Part shown: positions 15,574-24,495 of the stretch, one piece after another | How positions within the stretch are numbered: position 1 is the first letter of the stretch | Layout of the letters: every line of letters begins with the position of its first letter | Source of the DNA: Candidatus Poseidonia sp. | GTDB taxonomy: Archaea; Thermoplasmatota; Poseidoniia; Poseidoniales; Poseidoniaceae | NCBI GenBank assembly: GCA_030827365.1 | Contig: JAUREO010000011.1 | Span: forward strand, 1 to 43,967 | Direction: 5' to 3' | DNA length: 43,967 bases | Notes under the pieces: generated by a model | What the model was told of the DNA's origin: nothing | The model's input: the letters and a program-made list of their open reading frames with translations, nothing else | Databases searched by the model: none | Program-made: the position numbers and the translations under genes

Positions 15574-18444
15574 ATGGGCCGAGCGGAGGCGTTGTCTTCA
15601 ACCTCTAAAATTCGTGCAATATCACTCATGGTTTTGCTCCTCACATCGGTTTTGCCGCTCTTCGCCTCGCCTGTTCTTGCGGATGGAAGAGATGCTTCAA
15701 TTACTGTTCAAGCCATTCCAACTTCGCTTGAAGTTAACCCAGGAGAAGCCGGAGAATACACCATCCGAGTCTACAATACTGGTTCTGACCCAATTACCGT
15801 CTCACTTTCTTCAAATGAAGACGCAACACAAGAATGTAATTCCTACAATTCGGTGATCCAACAAATTTCTGGCCAAATCGAATCAAATTCCTACGAAGAA
15901 ACTTCACTCAATATCTCACTCACGCAAACCGCAGAAGGTAGTTGCGAAACAACCATCACTGCGAATGCTCAACTTGTTCCACCTGCTGTTGGTGCCCCTG
16001 CGCAAGAATCTGTCAGCGTGACGACCACTGCAGGAGATGGTTCAGGTAGTGCTTTGTTTGGGATTGACGTTACTATCAATAATGCCGATAAAAATTGGAA
16101 TGGGGAGGAATCAATTGATTACACCATTGAACTTGAAAACACTGGGCAGTCTGATGCCAATGTAAACTTAGCCTTGAATGATGGTACTGGTCCCGGATGT
16201 GGCTCATCATCGGATATCACAGTCACACTGAGTGAAACCACACTAACCGTTGGGAGCGACGACACCGAAATTGTCACCGCTACCGTTGAGACACCAGACG
16301 GACAAGCAGCTGACAAATATTGCTGGGAAGTTGAAGCCGTTGTGACCAATGACCCCTCCCAAGAGGCAAAAGATTCTGAAGAATTTTCGCTCAACGTTCC
16401 AGAATTGCACACATGCGATGTTGTTTTGAACAAGAATTCCGTTAGTGTTGACCCAGGGAAGGAAGGGACCATCAAAGCGACATTTTCCAACACAGGAAAT
16501 GATGACTGGACACTTACTGCAGGAGGCGTTGGTGCCAAAGCTGCATGGATTGGGATGGATGATGGCCAAGCTGCGTCTGGTCTTCTGGAATACGACAATG
16601 GAGACGGCCAGCGTATTGTCAACATGATTGTCACACCCGACGATAGTGTGAATGCGGGTTCAGAAACGGTCGTTAGCATCGTCGGTAAGGAAGGCAACAG
16701 CGTCAAATGTTCTGCAGACCTTCGAATTATTGTAGGCCAATCCAAAGGTGCGAGTATTAGTGCATCAACGACATTACTACCGAAAATTGAACCTGGCACG
16801 AGCGGGTCGTTTTCCGTCACCGTTCAAAACGAAGGAAACGGTATGGATACGCTACGAGTTGCCTCCTCAGCACCCCCGAGCGGCTGGGCTGTACGATTGT
16901 CTGAATCAACGGTTTCTGTCGGCTCAAAGCATGGTTCAGATGACACAGCAACGATCGATGTCACAGTGGATGTACCTCTCAATGCGCTTGCAAGCGACCA
17001 AGTTCAAATCACGATGAATGTTCTACCTTCGAATGGTGGGGCTGCGTATGACAGTGTGACTATTTCAGTGACCGTGGCAGAATACCATGCAATGGATGCA
17101 ACGGCTCTTTCCACAGACCAAACAGGTCGCTCAAGTACAGAAGTTCGATTCCCAATCGAGGTTGATAACCAAGGCAATGTTCAGGACACGATGCGATTTG
17201 CAATGATGTCACAAACAGCATCGCCCGGATGGGCAACGCACTTTGAAACTGAAAGTGGTTCACCGTTTACCGAGATTGATATTGCTCCACGCTCCACACT
17301 CACTGTGTACTTCGTTGTGAGCATTGACGGCGAAGAAGAACTGGAAAACTCACGTTTCACAGTTCGTATCACCAATAAAGACGACCCGAATTCAGCAGAT
17401 GACGATGGCGATGGATTGCCAGATAACCAAAGGGAGTTTTCATTCAGGGCGATTCTTTCCAACCGTAATTTCGCCATGGATATGCGATTTGATCAACCAG
17501 ATTTATCGCCGAGAAGTAAGTCAATTCTTTTACCTCCAGATGGAACAATGACGATGGGAATTTGGATTCGTAACACTGGTGATGGTGCTGATAAGGCTGT
17601 CATTTCTATGACAGGTCTTGAAGGCATTGCGACGCGAACCATCAGCATGTATGGATTGCCTGTTGAGGGGGAAATTGATGTGCCCCTCGGTTTTGGAATT
17701 TGGAATCAATCATCATCTTCATTTGAAATCGACAATAGTGGTGCACCTATTACGGCCACTTCTCAAGCTGGTATTGAGAACAAAATGCTAGAACAAGGCA
17801 AGGTCGAAGGGTATCAAGCCCGACCATACGAAATCTATGTCGAACTTATGATTCGCGTATCACCTGGTTCTGAAAAAGGCGAGGGAGGATTGCTCAATAT
17901 TGTCGTGACTAGCTTATCAAACGCTGCAAATCGATCGGGTGCCTTGAGTGTGGCTCTCGAAGTAAACATCATCCATGAACTATCAATGGAAGTTTCAGAT
18001 TTTGACCCAGGGGAACTCGATATTACCTATGGCGAACGTTCGACTTACGAAGTTATGATTCACAACACAGGTAATATTCGGTCGGAATACCGAATTTTCA
18101 CCTCTGAAAATCTTCGAGGCTGGTCCGTTGTTTTGGAAGGTCCAAGTGAAGATTGCAGTATGGAAAACGGTGACCTGCTCTGTTGGGTCGAAGCAGGTCA
18201 AAGCATTCCAATCGAAGTATCAATTCGACCACCATACCAATCTGAAATCGATGATATTTACAAATTCACACTTTCAGCAGAACCTGTTGAACTTGAAGAA
18301 ATTGGACGAGAGAACATCGAATTCAAAGTTTCAGGAACCTCGGCCGATAATTTACTTGGTTTGGATGACCGAACAACACTTTCCATCGTAGGAGGTATCG
18401 TTGTTCTTGTTTTGCTTGGAGCCTTGCTAATGAGAAGGCGATAA
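15574..18444 (+). CDS. NEW3/CARDB-type surface protein with C-terminal anchor
   Basis: The 956-residue product has a signal peptide (about residues 14-36, ending LADG) and repeating Ig-like units with the typical NEW3/CARDB phrasing of extracellular archaeal proteins (for example PGEAGEYTIRVYNTG, PGTSGSFSVTVQNEG, YEVMIHNTGN), spaced about 100-150 residues apart. A DDDGDGLPDN string near residues 608-617 matches a thrombospondin-type-3-like calcium loop. One membrane helix lies near residues 933-951, and the protein ends in three Arg residues, so unlike its neighbours it has no cytoplasmic tail. It may serve as cell-wall or S-layer-like material or as a scaffold; no enzyme is seen. An AGGAGG at about 15551 is rather far from the ATG. 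Confidence 0.75.
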   Translation: MGRAEALSSTSKIRAISLMVLLLTSVLPLFASPVLADGRDASITVQAIPTSLEVNPGEAGEYTIRVYNTGSDPITVSLSSNEDATQECNSYNSVIQQISGQIESNSYEETSLNISLTQTAEGSCETTITANAQLVPPAVGAPAQESVSVTTTAGDGSGSALFGIDVTINNADKNWNGEESIDYTIELENTGQSDANVNLALNDGTGPGCGSSSDITVTLSETTLTVGSDDTEIVTATVETPDGQAADKYCWEVEAVVTNDPSQEAKDSEEFSLNVPELHTCDVVLNKNSVSVDPGKEGTIKATFSNTGNDDWTLTAGGVGAKAAWIGMDDGQAASGLLEYDNGDGQRIVNMIVTPDDSVNAGSETVVSIVGKEGNSVKCSADLRIIVGQSKGASISASTTLLPKIEPGTSGSFSVTVQNEGNGMDTLRVASSAPPSGWAVRLSESTVSVGSKHGSDDTATIDVTVDVPLNALASDQVQITMNVLPSNGGAAYDSVTISVTVAEYHAMDATALSTDQTGRSSTEVRFPIEVDNQGNVQDTMRFAMMSQTASPGWATHFETESGSPFTEIDIAPRSTLTVYFVVSIDGEEELENSRFTVRITNKDDPNSADDDGDGLPDNQREFSFRAILSNRNFAMDMRFDQPDLSPRSKSILLPPDGTMTMGIWIRNTGDGADKAVISMTGLEGIATRTISMYGLPVEGEIDVPLGFGIWNQSSSSFEIDNSGAPITATSQAGIENKMLEQGKVEGYQARPYEIYVELMIRVSPGSEKGEGGLLNIVVTSLSNAANRSGALSVALEVNIIHELSMEVSDFDPGELDITYGERSTYEVMIHNTGNIRSEYRIFTSENLRGWSVVLEGPSEDCSMENGDLLCWVEAGQSIPIEVSIRPPYQSEIDDIYKFTLSAEPVELEEIGRENIEFKVSGTSADNLLGLDDRTTLSIVGGIVVLVLLGALLMRRR

Positions 18445-18510
18445 AGATAACACTGCAACGAAGTTTCAGGGTCTCATGAATACCTTTGAGCAGGCGGTCA
18501 ATGAATAACG

Positions 18511-18522
18511 CTTATTGAGGGC
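18511..18522 (+). promoter_or_regulatory. Putative promoter of the nuo operon
   Basis: CTTATTGAGGGC sits 27 bases before the nuoA ATG in the 104-base gap that separates the exoprotein block from the complex I genes. It resembles the A/T box plus G-run strings before rps2 and rpl15e. It is the only such string in this gap and so the likeliest start region for the operon. This is pattern reading only. Confidence 0.3.
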
Positions 18523-18548
18523 CCACAAGTCCGAAAGGGTAAGAGCGT

Positions 18549-19055
18549 ATGCTCTATCGGGTGAATGAAGTGACAAGTTTCGATTCTGTTCCTGCAGAGT
18601 ACCTCTCAATCGGCATTTTGACCATCGTCGGAATACTGATGCCGCTCACGAATTTTATCATCACTTGGGTGGTTCGACCAAGGGTCGATCCTGCTCGCCC
18701 ACACATCACAAAATCTTACTTGCTTGAAGGCTATGAACGAGACCACAGTTTGTACCCTCGTCGATTGACAACCTTCGAATGCGGGAGTGAACCTGTTGGG
18801 GAAGCGATGATTCAATTCCACTTCCAATATTACTGGTACGCCATTATTTTCCTTGTCTTTGATGTAGCGTTCATGTTCCTCGTGCTTGGCGGTATGCTCG
18901 TTGGAGATGCAACATCGGAATCTCTTGCAGCCGCTGAACGCAGTGATGCAATCGAGAATGCCAAAGCAGCATCACTCGTCCTCCTCGGATTCTTCACCAT
19001 GGTCTCCCTTGGTGTTTGGTACGTGTTCAGAAAGAGAGGTCGAATTTACATTTGA
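18549..19055 (+). CDS. nuoA: NADH-quinone oxidoreductase (complex I) subunit A
   Basis: This 168-residue protein has three membrane helices (about residues 22-44, 95-117 and 143-161) and the NuoA signature FECGSEPVGEA (about 76-86) before helix 2, followed by the FQYYWYAIIFLVFDV segment. NuoA joins the membrane arm to the peripheral arm near the quinone chamber; its first loop moves with the active/deactive transition in studied enzymes. It is longer than the usual 120-147 residues because of an N-terminal extension and an acidic loop between helices 2 and 3. It is the first gene of a twelve-gene operon. Confidence 0.95.
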   Translation: MLYRVNEVTSFDSVPAEYLSIGILTIVGILMPLTNFIITWVVRPRVDPARPHITKSYLLEGYERDHSLYPRRLTTFECGSEPVGEAMIQFHFQYYWYAIIFLVFDVAFMFLVLGGMLVGDATSESLAAAERSDAIENAKAASLVLLGFFTMVSLGVWYVFRKRGRIYI

Positions 19056-19064
19056 GGTGAAAGG

Positions 19065-19658
19065 ATGGGTACGCAAGAAGAGAATTATGCTGCATTCAAT
19101 AGTAAAGCGTTGCTTGAGGTCGTTGGTGATGTCACCGATGAGGCCCTCAAAGCCACGAAAATCAAGCAATTTTTGAGTGTCTTAGCCGGACGATTTTTCA
19201 ATTGGGCAGGTCGAAAATCACTCTTTACCCTTCACTTGGGAATCAAATGCTGTGCCATCGAAATGGCCGCAGCAGCAACACCAAGATTCGACGGTGACAG
19301 ATTTGGTGTGCTGTTCCGTTCCTCGCCAAGACAATCTGATGTTCTGCTCGTGAACGGACCAATTTCCAAGAAGTTCGCTGACAAAATCGTTCGTTTGTGG
19401 GAGCAAATGCCAGAGCCAAAATACTGCATTGCTATGGGTGAATGTGCAATTTCCGGAGGGCCATACTTCCAATCGTACAATATTCTTGAGGGTGTAGATA
19501 CCGTGATTCCTGTCGATGTGTATATCCCCGGATGCCCCCCAAGGCCTGAAGCACTTATCGATGGTTTTGGTTTGCTACGTGAGAAAATCATTCGAATCGG
19601 TGCAGCACCAAGTTCTGGACGCAAGGGCGAGAAGCCTGTAATCGTAGGAGAGGACTGA
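19065..19658 (+). CDS. nuoB: Complex I subunit B, holds cluster N2
   Basis: The 197-residue protein carries all four cysteines expected to bind the terminal [4Fe-4S] cluster N2: the tandem C62-C63 (GIKCCAIEM), C127 (MGECAISGG) and C157 (PGCPPRPE). N2 passes electrons to quinone at the NuoB/NuoD interface. The first 50 residues are an extension relative to the shortest homologues. The gene lies nine bases after nuoA, with GAGGTGA placed before its ATG, and two bases before nuoC. Confidence 0.96.
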   Translation: MGTQEENYAAFNSKALLEVVGDVTDEALKATKIKQFLSVLAGRFFNWAGRKSLFTLHLGIKCCAIEMAAAATPRFDGDRFGVLFRSSPRQSDVLLVNGPISKKFADKIVRLWEQMPEPKYCIAMGECAISGGPYFQSYNILEGVDTVIPVDVYIPGCPPRPEALIDGFGLLREKIIRIGAAPSSGRKGEKPVIVGED

Positions 19659-19660
19659 AC

Positions 19661-20314
19661 ATGGGAATGAAAATCACCTTGGAACAAAACACTGCTGCTG
19701 CAGAAGATTGCGCAAGTCGAATCGAGAAAAGATTCGGGGGAACAGGCATTACATGTTCTGTTGAACACCACTCCAATGCCCTCAAAATGGCTTTTGTTCG
19801 AATAACAACGCCCCCACAGCACTGGCCTGCTCTTGCAAAATGGCTACGATTTGATTTAGGCGTTAATCATTGTTCGATGATTACAGGCACCCACTTTCCA
19901 GATGGTGGGGCTGACCGAGGTTGGGAAGTTGCCTACCACTTCATGCGTCAACCAATTCAAAACCAAGCCCCTCACACACAATGCGTTCACATTGCTGAAT
20001 CACTCAAAGGTGACGATGTGCCGATGGAATTTGAAGTACTCATTCCTCTTGCGAACAACAACACACCTTCAGTGCCAAGCGTCCAAAACATTTGGGTCGG
20101 TGCTGATTGGAATGAAAAGGAAACTTGGGATCTTGTGGGTATTCAATTTGAAGGACATGAAAACATGCATCGAGTCCTCAATCCTCACGATAGCCCTGAA
20201 GGTTTCCATCCACTACAGAAACAACACAAGATTCGATATCACGAACACAATGAGATGTACGATGATGCTCAAGGTTTCTTGAGAAAGCCAGCGGATGAGG
20301 GCCGCGTCAAGTAG
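19661..20314 (+). CDS. nuoC: Complex I 30-kDa subunit C
   Basis: The 217-residue product shows the 30-kDa subunit signature in its second half: WVGADWNEKETWDLVGIQFEGH followed by RVLNPHD and the EGFHPLQK ending. NuoC packs against NuoD in the peripheral arm and has no cofactor. It is a separate gene, not fused to nuoD as in Escherichia coli. The N-terminal part is poorly conserved, as usual for the family. Two bases separate it from nuoB, and nuoD follows after eight bases. Confidence 0.93.
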   Translation: MGMKITLEQNTAAAEDCASRIEKRFGGTGITCSVEHHSNALKMAFVRITTPPQHWPALAKWLRFDLGVNHCSMITGTHFPDGGADRGWEVAYHFMRQPIQNQAPHTQCVHIAESLKGDDVPMEFEVLIPLANNNTPSVPSVQNIWVGADWNEKETWDLVGIQFEGHENMHRVLNPHDSPEGFHPLQKQHKIRYHEHNEMYDDAQGFLRKPADEGRVK

Positions 20315-20322
20315 GTGATATC

Positions 20323-21462
20323 ATGGCACAAATGTGGATTACAATGGGTCCTCAGCACCCAATGACTCACGGACTTTGGACCCTTCGTGTCAAAGTTGAT
20401 GGAGAAACCGTGGTTGATACCGAAGCCGAACTCGGCTACATTCATCGCGGAGTTGAGAAAATTTCCGAATCAAGAGACTTTACTCAAATCACTCCTTATT
20501 GCGACCGTCTTTGCTATGTGAGCGCCATGACATGGGCAAATTCATACATTTATGCTGCCGAAGATTTGCTCGAGGTCGAAGTTCCCGAACGAGCAGAATA
20601 TATTCGGCTCATCGCTGCAGAATGTCAACGACTTGCTTCCCACCTCATGTGGCTCGGTGCCTTCGGCCCAGATATTGGAAGTCTAACGCTCATGACATGG
20701 TGTATGCGTGACCGTGAAATGTTCCTTGACCTACTACAGGAACTCGGCGGGTCTCGAATGCACTACAATTATCCTCGTGTAGGGGGAGTGAAGCGAGATA
20801 TTCCAATCGGATTTGCTGACAGACTGGTAGCAAAAATCAAATTGTTCGAGAAGCGAATTGATGAATACGAAATGATGCTTGACGAATCGACCATTTGGCT
20901 TGTTCGACTGCAAGGTGTGGGTTACGCTCAAGCCGAGGACATGGTAAATTCGGGTGTTACTGGCCCAAATGTTCGAGCAGCAGGTGTCAACTACGATGTA
21001 CGTTGGGCACATCCATATTCGGTGTATGACCAAGTTGATTGGGAGCCAGCTGTTGAAAAACCAACTTCAGTTAAAGGTGCAGATTGTTACGACAGATACC
21101 GAGTCCGTATGGAAGAAATGCGCCAATCCTGTCGAATGATTCTCGATGCAATCGAAAAAATCCCGGGTGGGAAAAACACCAATTATGCCAATGGCGATGA
21201 AATGATTCAATCAAAAGCGCCAACTCGTGCACCAGAAGGTGCAAGCGGTTTCAGCAATTATGAGTGCACTCGTGGAGCCTCCCAATTCTACATTCAAGGC
21301 GGCGGTGATGGTCGTGGAAAGAATCCATACCGACTTTCGATTCGTTCTCCAATGTTCATTACCATTCCATATGTCGCAAAGACAATGATTGGCTACAAAG
21401 TTGCGGATATTCCAGCAATCATGGGTAGTTTTGACCCATGTATTGGGGAGACCGACCGTTGA
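20323..21462 (+). CDS. nuoD: Complex I 49-kDa subunit D, quinone site
   Basis: The 379-residue product matches the 49-kDa subunit throughout, related to the large subunit of NiFe hydrogenases. GPQHPMTHG is at the N-terminus; LGYIHRGVEK contains H41 and DRLCY contains Y65, the positions corresponding to the quinone-binding His and Tyr. GSRMHYNYPRVGGV and the ending PAIMGSFDPCIGETDR are also conserved. The hydrogenase metal cysteines are absent, as expected. GGTGA lies five bases before the ATG. Confidence 0.96.
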   Translation: MAQMWITMGPQHPMTHGLWTLRVKVDGETVVDTEAELGYIHRGVEKISESRDFTQITPYCDRLCYVSAMTWANSYIYAAEDLLEVEVPERAEYIRLIAAECQRLASHLMWLGAFGPDIGSLTLMTWCMRDREMFLDLLQELGGSRMHYNYPRVGGVKRDIPIGFADRLVAKIKLFEKRIDEYEMMLDESTIWLVRLQGVGYAQAEDMVNSGVTGPNVRAAGVNYDVRWAHPYSVYDQVDWEPAVEKPTSVKGADCYDRYRVRMEEMRQSCRMILDAIEKIPGGKNTNYANGDEMIQSKAPTRAPEGASGFSNYECTRGASQFYIQGGGDGRGKNPYRLSIRSPMFITIPYVAKTMIGYKVADIPAIMGSFDPCIGETDR

Positions 21463-21471
21463 GGTGATACT

Positions 21472-22980
21472 ATGGATGACGCATATGACTTACGCACATT
21501 CCTTTCCAACATCGTCGATGATGTTGTTCACACAGCCGTTGAGGGTACTGCACTCGAAGACAATGCCGACGCCCTCGCCTTTGGTCTTGGGACATTCCTC
21601 GTCGTGAATGTTGTCTTTTTGATGCTGTTCTTTTCCCAATTCGCAATTCTATGGATTGAAAGAAAAGCCGTTGCACGAATGCAGGACCGTTATGGTGCTA
21701 CAACGGCCCTTCGCTCGTTGTGGGTTGGCGAGAATGGAACCACTGCTGGTGAATGGTGGAACATGTTACCCTTTGGCCTCGGAAAACCAATCGGTGCAGT
21801 GCATGGTTGGTTGAATACAAAGTTTGGCAATCGCGACGAGAAATTCGCAACCGTTGACCGAGTTAACAACAGGTCGTGGATGGGCTATACGATTTTACCT
21901 GGATTCTTCCAAAACGTAGCGGACGGCATGAAATTCCTCGTCAAGGAACATATGGTGCCACAAAGGGCAGACCGATTAATCTTCGAAGTTTCACCATTCC
22001 TCATCGTTTCATCCACTCTCCTTATACTTGGTATGATTCCTCTCTCAAGCGGCATTTATGCTACAAATCCCGACCTCTCGATTCTGTATGCAATTGCGAT
22101 TTTCGGAATTGCACCAATTGGTGTATTTTTTGCAGGATGGTCATCAAACAACAAATACACACTCATCGGCGGTATTCGGTCCGCAGCACAACTTACTGCG
22201 TATGAAATTCCACTGCTTTTGACCTTGCTCTCCGTTGCAATTTTGACTGGAACATTCAACATCATTGAGAGCATTCATTTCCAACATTCCGCTGGTGTTT
22301 GGAACATTTTCTTGATGCCATTAGGGGCTGGTTTGTTCCTTATTACCATGATCGCTGAAGTTGAACGTGTTCCGTTCGACATGCCCGAAGCAGAGGCTGA
22401 ACTTGTCGAAGGATGGTGGACCGAATACGGAGGAATGCGATTTGGTATGCTGTTCATGGCAGAATACATTCGTACCTATGCAGCATGTTTCCTCTTCACC
22501 CACTTCTTCCTTGGCGGTTGGCACTTACCCTTCCACGGAACGATTGGAAGCATCGAATTTCTTGGCATTGGGGCCGCATATCAAATGATACCAGGTGCAG
22601 GTGTAACGCTCATCAAGTCATGGCTTGTGTTCCTCATCGTCTTCGTTTGGGCCCGATTCGCCCTCGCTCGTATTCGAACCGACCAAATCCTCGAATTTGG
22701 ATGGAGAATGCTCCTTCCACTCGCAGTGCTGCAAGTGATTCTTGCTATGGTCTACCGACTCTACTTCTTCGATGCAGGTGGCATGGACGACTCGGTTTCT
22801 GGTGGAATGGCTTGGGATTTGTACGGCATCCCAATGCTTGTGCCTATTCTCACAACTCTCTTTTGGACAGGATTGTTCGTCATCTATCTCAATGATGAAG
22901 GCAAATCAGCCAACGAAGAACGAATGTTCCATGTTCATACAGTGGAACCTGCGGGGACCGTAGTCCCAGGAACGGAGTGA
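21472..22980 (+). CDS. nuoH: Complex I subunit H with enlarged first loop
   Basis: The 502-residue product is NuoH, which forms the floor of the quinone tunnel. Landmarks are WIERKAVARMQDRYG (about 61-75), FFQNVADGMKFLVKEH (about 145-160) and the acidic EVERVPFDMPEAEAELVEG (about 300-318). It is much longer than the 320-400 residues usual for the family: an N-terminal extension of about 35 residues and roughly 70 extra residues between DRYG and FFQNVADGMK, a loop normally only a few residues long here. The C-terminal tail is also extended. GGTGA precedes the ATG by four bases. Confidence 0.95.
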   Translation: MDDAYDLRTFLSNIVDDVVHTAVEGTALEDNADALAFGLGTFLVVNVVFLMLFFSQFAILWIERKAVARMQDRYGATTALRSLWVGENGTTAGEWWNMLPFGLGKPIGAVHGWLNTKFGNRDEKFATVDRVNNRSWMGYTILPGFFQNVADGMKFLVKEHMVPQRADRLIFEVSPFLIVSSTLLILGMIPLSSGIYATNPDLSILYAIAIFGIAPIGVFFAGWSSNNKYTLIGGIRSAAQLTAYEIPLLLTLLSVAILTGTFNIIESIHFQHSAGVWNIFLMPLGAGLFLITMIAEVERVPFDMPEAEAELVEGWWTEYGGMRFGMLFMAEYIRTYAACFLFTHFFLGGWHLPFHGTIGSIEFLGIGAAYQMIPGAGVTLIKSWLVFLIVFVWARFALARIRTDQILEFGWRMLLPLAVLQVILAMVYRLYFFDAGGMDDSVSGGMAWDLYGIPMLVPILTTLFWTGLFVIYLNDEGKSANEERMFHVHTVEPAGTVVPGTE

Positions 22981-22989
22981 GGTGAAGCC

Positions 22990-23952
22990 ATGCCAACACA
23001 TCCACATGCACGACCAAATTTTAGAAACCTCTTCTGGTATCCATTCAAAATTACATTGATTACAGCACTTCGAACATTCCCGTTCATCGGGAAGCGATTC
23101 GGAAATAAGTTGGGAGCCTATCACAACACATCTCACCCAGAATTCCTTGATGACGGAAGTCGAGTTCGTGCTCGTTCATCTGCTATTATGAACGACGTTG
23201 AGAAGCAAGAATTTGCACCAGACCGTGTGACATCAGACCTCAAACCAACGCTTTGGAAGCCTCAAACTGTCCAATATCCATACGAACGACTCGAAGACAT
23301 GGAACCTTGGCTTTTCGTTCCAGGCAATTACAACGGTCGAATTGGTGTCATTTGGGAAACTTGTACCGCTTGTAAAATGTGTGTCAATATTTGTCCAAAC
23401 GATTGTTTGCACATGACCACTGAGTTGAGAGTGGATGTTCTTGATAGTGCTGAGGGTGAATATGGAGGCTACGGTGTGGACCTCGAAGTTGGCAAATTTG
23501 CCGCAAAGAAACTCGATGAAGTTGCTGAAGCACAAACTCAATTCAATCACGTGACCGCTCACGAAGATGTACCTCAAGAGTGGCGATTTGGTGAGGTACT
23601 CGACCTCTCCTCTTCAACAGCCACCATCCGATGGAACGATACTGGAACAGAAGAAGTCGTTGACCAAACAGACCTCCACACTGCCGATGACCAAATTGTC
23701 TCAGGCAGAATTGACATTGGCCGTTGTATGTTTTGCGGATTGTGTATGGAAGCGTGCGGTTTCACATCCTTCTTCATGACCAACGAATACGATGGCATGT
23801 CCGGATTTACTCGCCAAGATCTTTGGTTCGATGCAAGTCGAACTCGTGTGTTACCATCGGTTCACCAAGAAGCCGTTGATGAGGAGTTAGCAAAGCGTGC
23901 TATTAAGGAACGAGATAAGCGTGCTAAGAAGGCGGCAAAGGAGGAGAACTGA
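22990..23952 (+). CDS. nuoI: Complex I ferredoxin-like subunit I with internal insertion
   Basis: The 320-residue protein holds two [4Fe-4S] motifs: C125-x2-C128-x2-C131-x3-C135-P and C246-x2-C249-x2-C252-x3-C256. They should bind clusters N6a and N6b, which feed N2 in NuoB. In typical NuoI the two motifs are about 30 residues apart; here they are 110 apart. The insert contains a predicted beta-rich stretch, FGEVLDLSSSTATIRWND, that looks like an SH3/Tudor/KOW-type barrel. The second motif ends C-G rather than the common C-P. The C-terminus is Lys-rich. GGTGA lies four bases before the ATG. The N-terminal 115 residues are also an extension. Confidence 0.92.
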   Translation: MPTHPHARPNFRNLFWYPFKITLITALRTFPFIGKRFGNKLGAYHNTSHPEFLDDGSRVRARSSAIMNDVEKQEFAPDRVTSDLKPTLWKPQTVQYPYERLEDMEPWLFVPGNYNGRIGVIWETCTACKMCVNICPNDCLHMTTELRVDVLDSAEGEYGGYGVDLEVGKFAAKKLDEVAEAQTQFNHVTAHEDVPQEWRFGEVLDLSSSTATIRWNDTGTEEVVDQTDLHTADDQIVSGRIDIGRCMFCGLCMEACGFTSFFMTNEYDGMSGFTRQDLWFDASRTRVLPSVHQEAVDEELAKRAIKERDKRAKKAAKEEN

Positions 23953-23953
23953 A

Positions 23954-24229
23954 ATGGACATAGCGACCATTGTTGAATCAGCCGTATTCTTTTTGTTTGC
24001 GACCATCACCATCGTTGGTGCTTTGGGTTTGATTTACGCTCAAAGAGTAGCTCACTCGATGCTTTCACTGATTTTTTGTTTCATGGCAGTGTCTGGAATC
24101 TTTATTCTTATGGGAGCAGAATTTCTTGCCGCAATTCAAATTCTCGTTTACTTAGCGAGTGTTGGTCTTGTTGTCTTGTTTGGTATCATGCTCACACGAA
24201 GGCAAATCTTAGAGGAGGATTTTGAATGA
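23954..24229 (+). CDS. nuoJ: Complex I subunit J, N-terminal half
   Basis: From ATG 23954, placed just after the nuoI stop and a GGAGGAG site, the product is 91 residues with three membrane helices. It matches the N-terminal half of NuoJ: GALGLIYAQRVAHSMLSLIFCFMAVSGIFILMGAEFLAAIQILVYLASVGLVVLFGIML carries the conserved Glu and the Y-x-G/S-V helix that rotates around a pi-bulge in studied complexes. The frame extends upstream within nuoI but the ribosome-binding site fixes this start. The C-terminal half is encoded by the next gene; split nuoJ is known from other archaea. Confidence 0.9.
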   Translation: MDIATIVESAVFFLFATITIVGALGLIYAQRVAHSMLSLIFCFMAVSGIFILMGAEFLAAIQILVYLASVGLVVLFGIMLTRRQILEEDFE

Positions 24230-24495
24230 AATTTCTTTCTCTTATGACCCGAATTGGTCTTCTTGCCCTTGGTTTTATTCTCATTGCTACCGTGAACGCA
24301 GACTCCGTTTGGGAGGAATCAAGCGATGAGGTGCCGACAACTTCAGGCCTTGCTGACGACTTACTCAACGAATGGGGCCTTCCCCTTCTTGTGCTCGGCA
24401 TTTTGATGGCTGTCGCCATGATTGGTGCTGCGTACCTTGTTCGTGACGAGAGAATGGAAAATCTCCTGTGGGAATTTGGAGGTGAAGAAGAATGA
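24226..24495 (+). CDS. nuoJ2: Complex I subunit J, C-terminal half
   Basis: The 89-residue protein has an N-terminal hydrophobic helix (about 8-24), an acidic loop and a second helix (about 50-70) ending VRDERMENLLWEFGGEEE. Its position directly between nuoJ1 and nuoK, its two helices, and ATGA overlaps with both neighbours identify it as the separate C-terminal part of NuoJ. Sequence similarity alone would be weak, because this part of NuoJ is poorly conserved. The first helix could be mistaken for a signal peptide. Confidence 0.75.
   Translation: MKFLSLMTRIGLLALGFILIATVNADSVWEESSDEVPTTSGLADDLLNEWGLPLLVLGILMAVAMIGAAYLVRDERMENLLWEFGGEEE

Noticed and set aside
16119-16820. Long minus-strand frame of 233 codons
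   Set aside because: It lies wholly inside the NEW3/CARDB gene, which has a signal peptide, domain repeats and an anchor. The antisense product shows no recognisable motif and is a codon-usage shadow.
24226-24495. nuoJ2 as a secreted small protein because of its N-terminal hydrophobic segment
   Set aside because: Its ATGA overlaps with nuoJ1 and nuoK and its second helix fit the C-terminal half of NuoJ.
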